From the NCBI RefSeq assembly GCF_900188325.1, contig NZ_FZPD01000003.1, positions 124,001 to 188,000 on the forward strand: DNA of 64,000 bases. The letters are read 5' to 3'. A model generated the notes under the pieces. It was not told the DNA's origin, did no database searches, and saw only the letters and a program-made list of their open reading frames with translations. The position numbers were made by a program, and so were the translations under genes. Position 1 is the stretch's first letter. The number at the start of each line of letters is the position of its first letter. The DNA is from Ekhidna lutea (GTDB lineage: Bacteria > Bacteroidota > Bacteroidia > Cytophagales > Cyclobacteriaceae). This document shows, in pieces, positions 59,761-64,000 of this stretch.

Positions 59761-62394
59761 ATGCCGGAACTGCAACCACCAAAATGGGCACAACGCTTTC
59801 TCAGATGGTACTGTAGAGAGGACTACCTCGATGAGATCGAAGGCGATCTTTTTGAGCTCTACAGTATTCGTGTGGCTGCCTCTAGTAGGAAAGCAAACCT
59901 ATTTTTTGTATGGAATGTCTTTCGATCCTTTCGATGGATCAACCTTAAAAAAACTCAACTCTCAAATAATTGGACTATGAACATGTTTAAGAATTATTCT
60001 AAAATCTATTTTCGTCGATTCAGGAAGGAGACGGTACATTACGCCGTAAATATCCTCGGGTTATCACTTGGCTTATCCATCTTGTTTTTCATCCTGATGT
60101 TTGTGTATGATGAGCAAAACATTGACAGCTTTCACAGCAAAAAGGATCGAATCTACCGGGTTGTCAACGAAGTTCAGGAAGAGGAGGGTTTAAACCATTA
60201 TTTATCGGGACCTAATCCTTTAGCGAAAGCCCTCAAGACTGATTTTCCAAGTGTGGAAGAAACGTCATGGTTGACCTATTTTGGATCTCATGTATTAGCT
60301 AAAGATGACATTCGGATAGCTGACAGGGACTGGGCCATTGTCAACAGAGGCATGTTTGACATTCTGGACATTGACATTTTAGAGGGGAACCCGGTCAAAC
60401 AAACCGAAGGAGATGCCGGAATTGTCATCACCGAAGAAGTAGCGATGAAGCTGTTTGGAAGAACCGATGTGGTTGGAGAAGTGGTAGATGGATCTCGATT
60501 CGGCACAATAGAGGTTGTGGCGATAATGGATGATATGCCTCGAAATTCAAGCTACCAATTTAAAGAGCTGTATGTGCTCAATCCGGATCAGATGGCAGAA
60601 GGATGGCAGAACTTCTTAAATGACTGGGATACCCAATTCATGCAAACCTGGGTGTTATTAAAAGAGGGAACGACACCAGAAGATGTGTATGCCTCTAAAG
60701 ATCAATTCATCGAGAAATACATTGCTGAGGAAAACAAAGGCAAGTATGATTTTTACCTGCATCCATTGACTGAAGTTCACTTAGGTTCCACTCACATCAA
60801 AAACGGTGGACCTGCACCCCTTCTGTCTATTCCTTACAGCGATAGGGAGTTTGTTTCCATGATCCTGATTATGGGAATGCTCGTAATATTTATTGCAGCA
60901 TTAAATTATGTGAACCTTTCCTCCGTTCAGGCCTTGAAGCGAACACTGGAGGCAAGTATGCGCAAGATCAATGGCGCCACCAATAAACACCTGTTTGGAC
61001 AGTTGTTTTTCGAAACATTTCTGACTGTAATCCTGAGTTACGTTCTTGCTTTGCTGTTGATCGTTGTTCTGTTTCCTTTCTTCTTGCAGATCGCCAACAA
61101 AGATTTTGGTATTAGTCTGTTGTTCTCTGCTGACTTCATTTTCTATCACGTGATCAGCATTCTTATTATCTGGACTATTTCGGCATTGCTTCCGGCACTT
61201 TACTATTCGCAGTTAAAACGATCACTCCTGGTTATGAAAAATGCATTTTCCGGGAAAGGGGACTTATTGAGAAAGGGATTGGTAGGGATTCAGTATGCAC
61301 TGTCCATCTTCCTCATCATTGGGTCTTTAGTGATCTATCGTCAGCTCAACTATGTGCAATCAAAAGATCTTGGCTTCAACAATAAAAATATGATTGTCCT
61401 GGATATCAATTCAGGAGCTGCTCGTGGTAATTTCAAAAACATCGTTGAAGGGATTAAGAATAATCCAAATGTTATTAATGCTTCAACATCGTCTAGGGTA
61501 CCGGGCGAATGGAAAGACATCCCGATTGCCAATGTGAGCAAGAATTTGACGGACGATGCGATGGAATTCAGCCATTATGCTGCGGACAAATATTGGTTAG
61601 ATACCTATGATATCAAACTATTGGATGGCGAGAATTTCACTGGAGCTGATCAATCAGATAGTTTATATATCCTCATTAACGAAGAGGCAGTAAAAGCCCT
61701 AAATCTTGAACAGCCAATTGGTGAAAGTGTGTGGGTAATGTCGAACAGTGATTCAGTGAAAATGAGAATCAAGGGAGTCGTGGAGAATTTTCATTTTGAA
61801 TCGCTCTATGAAGCTATAGGTCCGGTGTTGATCACTCACTGGAACAATCATATCAGATCAATAGATTACTTCACCATTAAGTATGCTCAAAATCCGAAAG
61901 AGACGATAGCACATATAGAAGAAGTCAACGCAACGTTTGATCCGAATACACCAGCTGAAATAAATTTTCTTGATCAGCAATGGGAGCGATTTTATGAAGC
62001 TGAAGAAAGTAGAAGTACGATTATTCTCATAGCATCCATTGTTTCAATTATCATTTCTGCTTTCGGCTTATTTGGATTGATAAACTTCACAGTAGAGCGA
62101 AAGACCAAAGAAATAGGTATCCGAAAAGTGATGGGAGCAAATGTTCAAAACATTACTACCCTGATATTGAAAGACTATTTAATTCTACTCATCATTTCAT
62201 TGGTGATTGCTGCACCGGTATCCTGGTGGTTATTTGGTGATTGGCTGGCTGATTTTGCCTACCGAATCAATATGAGTGTGGATCTGTTTGTAATTGCATT
62301 TGTGCTTGTCCTCATCATTTCATTTACAACAGTTTTGGCCAGGATTTATAAGATAGCTAAGGCCAATCCGGTTCAGTCCATTCGATACGAATAA
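59761..62394 (+). CDS. FtsX/MacB-type ABC permease with PadR-linked prefix domain
   Basis: An 877-residue permease with the prefix PKWAQRFLRWYCREDYLDEI (about 7-26), TM1 near 95-118, MacB-like periplasmic regions and two FtsX blocks; the C-terminal one has IGIRKVMGANVQNITTLI. It is a paralogue of the leftward permease, with a better-kept WYCREDYLDEIEGDL prefix. The next permease starts on the last base of its stop codon. Confidence 0.88.
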   Translation: MPELQPPKWAQRFLRWYCREDYLDEIEGDLFELYSIRVAASSRKANLFFVWNVFRSFRWINLKKTQLSNNWTMNMFKNYSKIYFRRFRKETVHYAVNILGLSLGLSILFFILMFVYDEQNIDSFHSKKDRIYRVVNEVQEEEGLNHYLSGPNPLAKALKTDFPSVEETSWLTYFGSHVLAKDDIRIADRDWAIVNRGMFDILDIDILEGNPVKQTEGDAGIVITEEVAMKLFGRTDVVGEVVDGSRFGTIEVVAIMDDMPRNSSYQFKELYVLNPDQMAEGWQNFLNDWDTQFMQTWVLLKEGTTPEDVYASKDQFIEKYIAEENKGKYDFYLHPLTEVHLGSTHIKNGGPAPLLSIPYSDREFVSMILIMGMLVIFIAALNYVNLSSVQALKRTLEASMRKINGATNKHLFGQLFFETFLTVILSYVLALLLIVVLFPFFLQIANKDFGISLLFSADFIFYHVISILIIWTISALLPALYYSQLKRSLLVMKNAFSGKGDLLRKGLVGIQYALSIFLIIGSLVIYRQLNYVQSKDLGFNNKNMIVLDINSGAARGNFKNIVEGIKNNPNVINASTSSRVPGEWKDIPIANVSKNLTDDAMEFSHYAADKYWLDTYDIKLLDGENFTGADQSDSLYILINEEAVKALNLEQPIGESVWVMSNSDSVKMRIKGVVENFHFESLYEAIGPVLITHWNNHIRSIDYFTIKYAQNPKETIAHIEEVNATFDPNTPAEINFLDQQWERFYEAEESRSTIILIASIVSIIISAFGLFGLINFTVERKTKEIGIRKVMGANVQNITTLILKDYLILLIISLVIAAPVSWWLFGDWLADFAYRINMSVDLFVIAFVLVLIISFTTVLARIYKIAKANPVQSIRYE

Positions 62395-64000
62395 TGCATC
62401 AACAACCACCAAAGTGGCCCTTGAAATTCCTGCGATGGTTCTGTAGGGAAGACTATTTGGATGAAATCGAGGGAGATATTATTGAGCTCTTTCATTATCG
62501 ATCAACCAAATCACAGAAAACAGCTTCGTTGTTTTTGATTTGGAATGTCATAAGGTCGCTTCGGTGGGTTAATCTAAAGCATGCTCCCGTCTTCAAATCA
62601 GGGCTTATTCGAAACTACTTTAAAGTAGGATTCAGAGCTTTAATTAAAGATCGTCAGTTCACAGCAATCAATCTGGTTGGGTTATCCATAGGTACTGCGG
62701 TTTTTGTTGCTATTCTTTTGTTGGTTTACCATGAATTAAGTTTTGATCAGTTCCATTCCAAATCCGATCGAATTTTTCAAGTCATCCAGGATTTTGAGAA
62801 TCACGATGGCAGTGATCCGGAGATTTACACATCATCTCAGCTTGCTGACGCTGTGCGTCAAGATTTTTCATTTGTTGAAAATTCGGTAACCATACATGGA
62901 GCTGCATCTACATGGTTTGATGTGTCAGGCAAGAAATTTTTTGAAGAAGAAGGAATAGTTTCTGGGCCACAATTTTTCCAAATTTTCGATTTCAATCTGC
63001 TGTCAGGAGATAGAAACCTGGTTTTGAAGAATAAGCGATCCATTGTCCTTTGTGAATCCTTGAGTCGGAAATTTTTCGGTTTTGAAAATCCAATAGGAAA
63101 AGAGGTGACCTTATCTCATTATGGGCGTTTTGAGGTAACAGGTATCATGGAAGATGTTCCGGCCAACTCATACATTCAGTTTGAATATCTTATTTCTCAG
63201 GATTATGAAACCTATTTTGAGCAGACGGCTGGTTGGTATCCTAGTTGGTTTTTGTCCTGGAATGGTAATGGCGCGACCACCTATGTTTTGCTACATGAAG
63301 CAGCGGATAAGGTAGAATTTGAGAATCAAATCCCTAATCTATTAAGAAAGTATCTGGATGGAGAAGAGCGTCCAAACAGGCATTTTTTGTTATCTCTTAC
63401 TGATCTTCATTTTGGGTCGAATGGAATTGATGGAAGAGTGAATCATTATGTAAAGGGAGATCTGCGTCAGGTTTACTTTTTGATCGTCATTGCATGTGTT
63501 GTGCTTTCCATGGCATGCTTCAATTATATCAATATCGCCACTGCGAGAGCTGTGAGGAGGAGCAAGGAGGTTGGGATAAGGAAAACATTAGGAGCCTTTC
63601 AGCATCAGGTCAAAACGCAATTTTTGGTTGAGGTCTTCGTGTTGGTGCTGGTTTCCTTTGTATTGGGATTGGGGATCGTGAGTGTCTTACTGCCATATTT
63701 CAATACCGTTACCGGAATAGCTCTTGAGCTCAATACAAGTTTACTTTTAAAAACATTTCCTTATCTGATTGGTGCCATTATTCTGGTGACTTTGCTTGCA
63801 GGATCTTATCCAGCTTTCTATTTGAGTGCCTTTAATCCTGTTTTTATTCTAACCAAGGCCAAGGCTTCATCCAGATTTAATTCACTTTTGCGAAATGGTC
63901 TCATTACACTTCAGTATGTTCTTTCCATTCTAATTCTCTCTTCGCTGGTGGTGATCACCAGACAGTACAGTCTGTTGTCGCATGCTTCTCTCGGTTTCGA
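62394..64000 (+). CDS. FtsX/MacB-type ABC permease, 3' end cut by the window
   Basis: The frame opens at ATG 62394 (overlapping the previous TAA by one base) and stays open for 535 codons to the window end. The prefix PPKWPLKFLRWFCREDYLDE matches the preceding permease, TM1 lies near residues 95-117, a MacB-like periplasmic domain follows (about 120-355), and FtsX features appear at SKEVGIRKTLGAFQHQVKTQ near residue 395. About 340 further residues are expected beyond the window. Second permease of the rightward PadR operon. Confidence 0.9.
   Translation, partial: MHQQPPKWPLKFLRWFCREDYLDEIEGDIIELFHYRSTKSQKTASLFLIWNVIRSLRWVNLKHAPVFKSGLIRNYFKVGFRALIKDRQFTAINLVGLSIGTAVFVAILLLVYHELSFDQFHSKSDRIFQVIQDFENHDGSDPEIYTSSQLADAVRQDFSFVENSVTIHGAASTWFDVSGKKFFEEEGIVSGPQFFQIFDFNLLSGDRNLVLKNKRSIVLCESLSRKFFGFENPIGKEVTLSHYGRFEVTGIMEDVPANSYIQFEYLISQDYETYFEQTAGWYPSWFLSWNGNGATTYVLLHEAADKVEFENQIPNLLRKYLDGEERPNRHFLLSLTDLHFGSNGIDGRVNHYVKGDLRQVYFLIVIACVVLSMACFNYINIATARAVRRSKEVGIRKTLGAFQHQVKTQFLVEVFVLVLVSFVLGLGIVSVLLPYFNTVTGIALELNTSLLLKTFPYLIGAIILVTLLAGSYPAFYLSAFNPVFILTKAKASSRFNSLLRNGLITLQYVLSILILSSLVVITRQYSLLSHASLGF

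Noticed and set aside
1-64000. CRISPR arrays, insertion sequences, prophage or integrase genes
   Set aside because: No regularly spaced direct repeats, transposase, integrase or phage structural genes were seen on either strand.

Overview
The window looks like a chromosomal segment of a marine-type member of the Bacteroidota, most likely order Cytophagales. The reasons are: a fused SecDF, BshA beside a serine-hydrolase gene, BatD, DUF3667, DUF6503-like and CarboxypepD_reg-like proteins, FtsX permeases paired with PadR regulators, many TAnnTTTG-type -7 boxes, almost no Shine-Dalgarno sequences, and moderately AT-rich DNA. There is no phage, plasmid, insertion sequence or CRISPR array. Genus is not assigned.

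Layout, left to right. 1-9.9 kb: the end of a serine hydrolase gene, bacillithiol synthase bshA, a fatty-acid/sphingolipid-type hydroxylase, a VWA / MoxR-like AAA / AlbA_2 cassette, a PIN-PhoH protein, an AhpD-like peroxidase, an orphan ABC ATPase and a CmpX-like mechanosensitive channel, then an unlisted 59-residue gene. 10-16 kb: batD-aroC, a dicarboxylate/glutamate symporter, an Nfu-type Fe-S protein, a YCII lipoprotein with acyP, and an unknown anchored protein. 16-25 kb: secDF, then the tightly packed minus-strand run nrnA-fkbp-fkbp-rdgB-udk, ndk and scpA. 25-29 kb: dxs, an MltF-like lytic transglycosylase broken by one extra G in a G7 tract, and a TerB-like protein. 29-34.5 kb: a kynurenine (tryptophan) block, haaO-kynU-kmo on the minus strand and an SDR plus a 2-aminomuconate-semialdehyde-type dehydrogenase on the plus strand. 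34.5-40.7 kb: a zinc-ribbon membrane protein, an M19 dipeptidase lipoprotein, an ArsR regulator with a HAD nucleotidase, pruA and a VOC protein. 40.7-43.5 kb: an unusual signalling trio. 43.7-46.1 kb: tRNA-Asn, hsp20 and an HtrA protease. 46.2-50 kb: a compact type III polyketide synthase locus. 50-56 kb: an EF-hand protein, an ALDH7-type dehydrogenase and assorted small membrane or envelope proteins. 56-64 kb: two divergent PadR-FtsX permease operons, the last gene cut by the window end.

Two places deserve most attention. The first is the 46.2-50.0 kb cluster (flavoprotein, UbiA-type prenyltransferase, type III PKS, SAM methyltransferase). It has all the enzymes for a prenylated or alkylated, methylated and oxidised phenolic or pyrone lipid, whose product I cannot name. 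The second is the 40.7-43.5 kb trio: one protein keeps a kinase phospho-acceptor histidine but has no ATPase domain, while its neighbour keeps the ATPase domain and has Asp in the acceptor position, and a stand-alone receiver lies convergent to both. This may be a split histidine kinase.

Several coding starts are placed at internal start codons here because the longest open frame runs into upstream DNA: the AAA protein, nfu, the TerB-like gene, kmo, the receiver, htrA and the ALDH7-type gene. No gap between genes exceeds about 300 bases. The larger gaps hold terminators, palindromes and dispersed inverted repeats, described individually.
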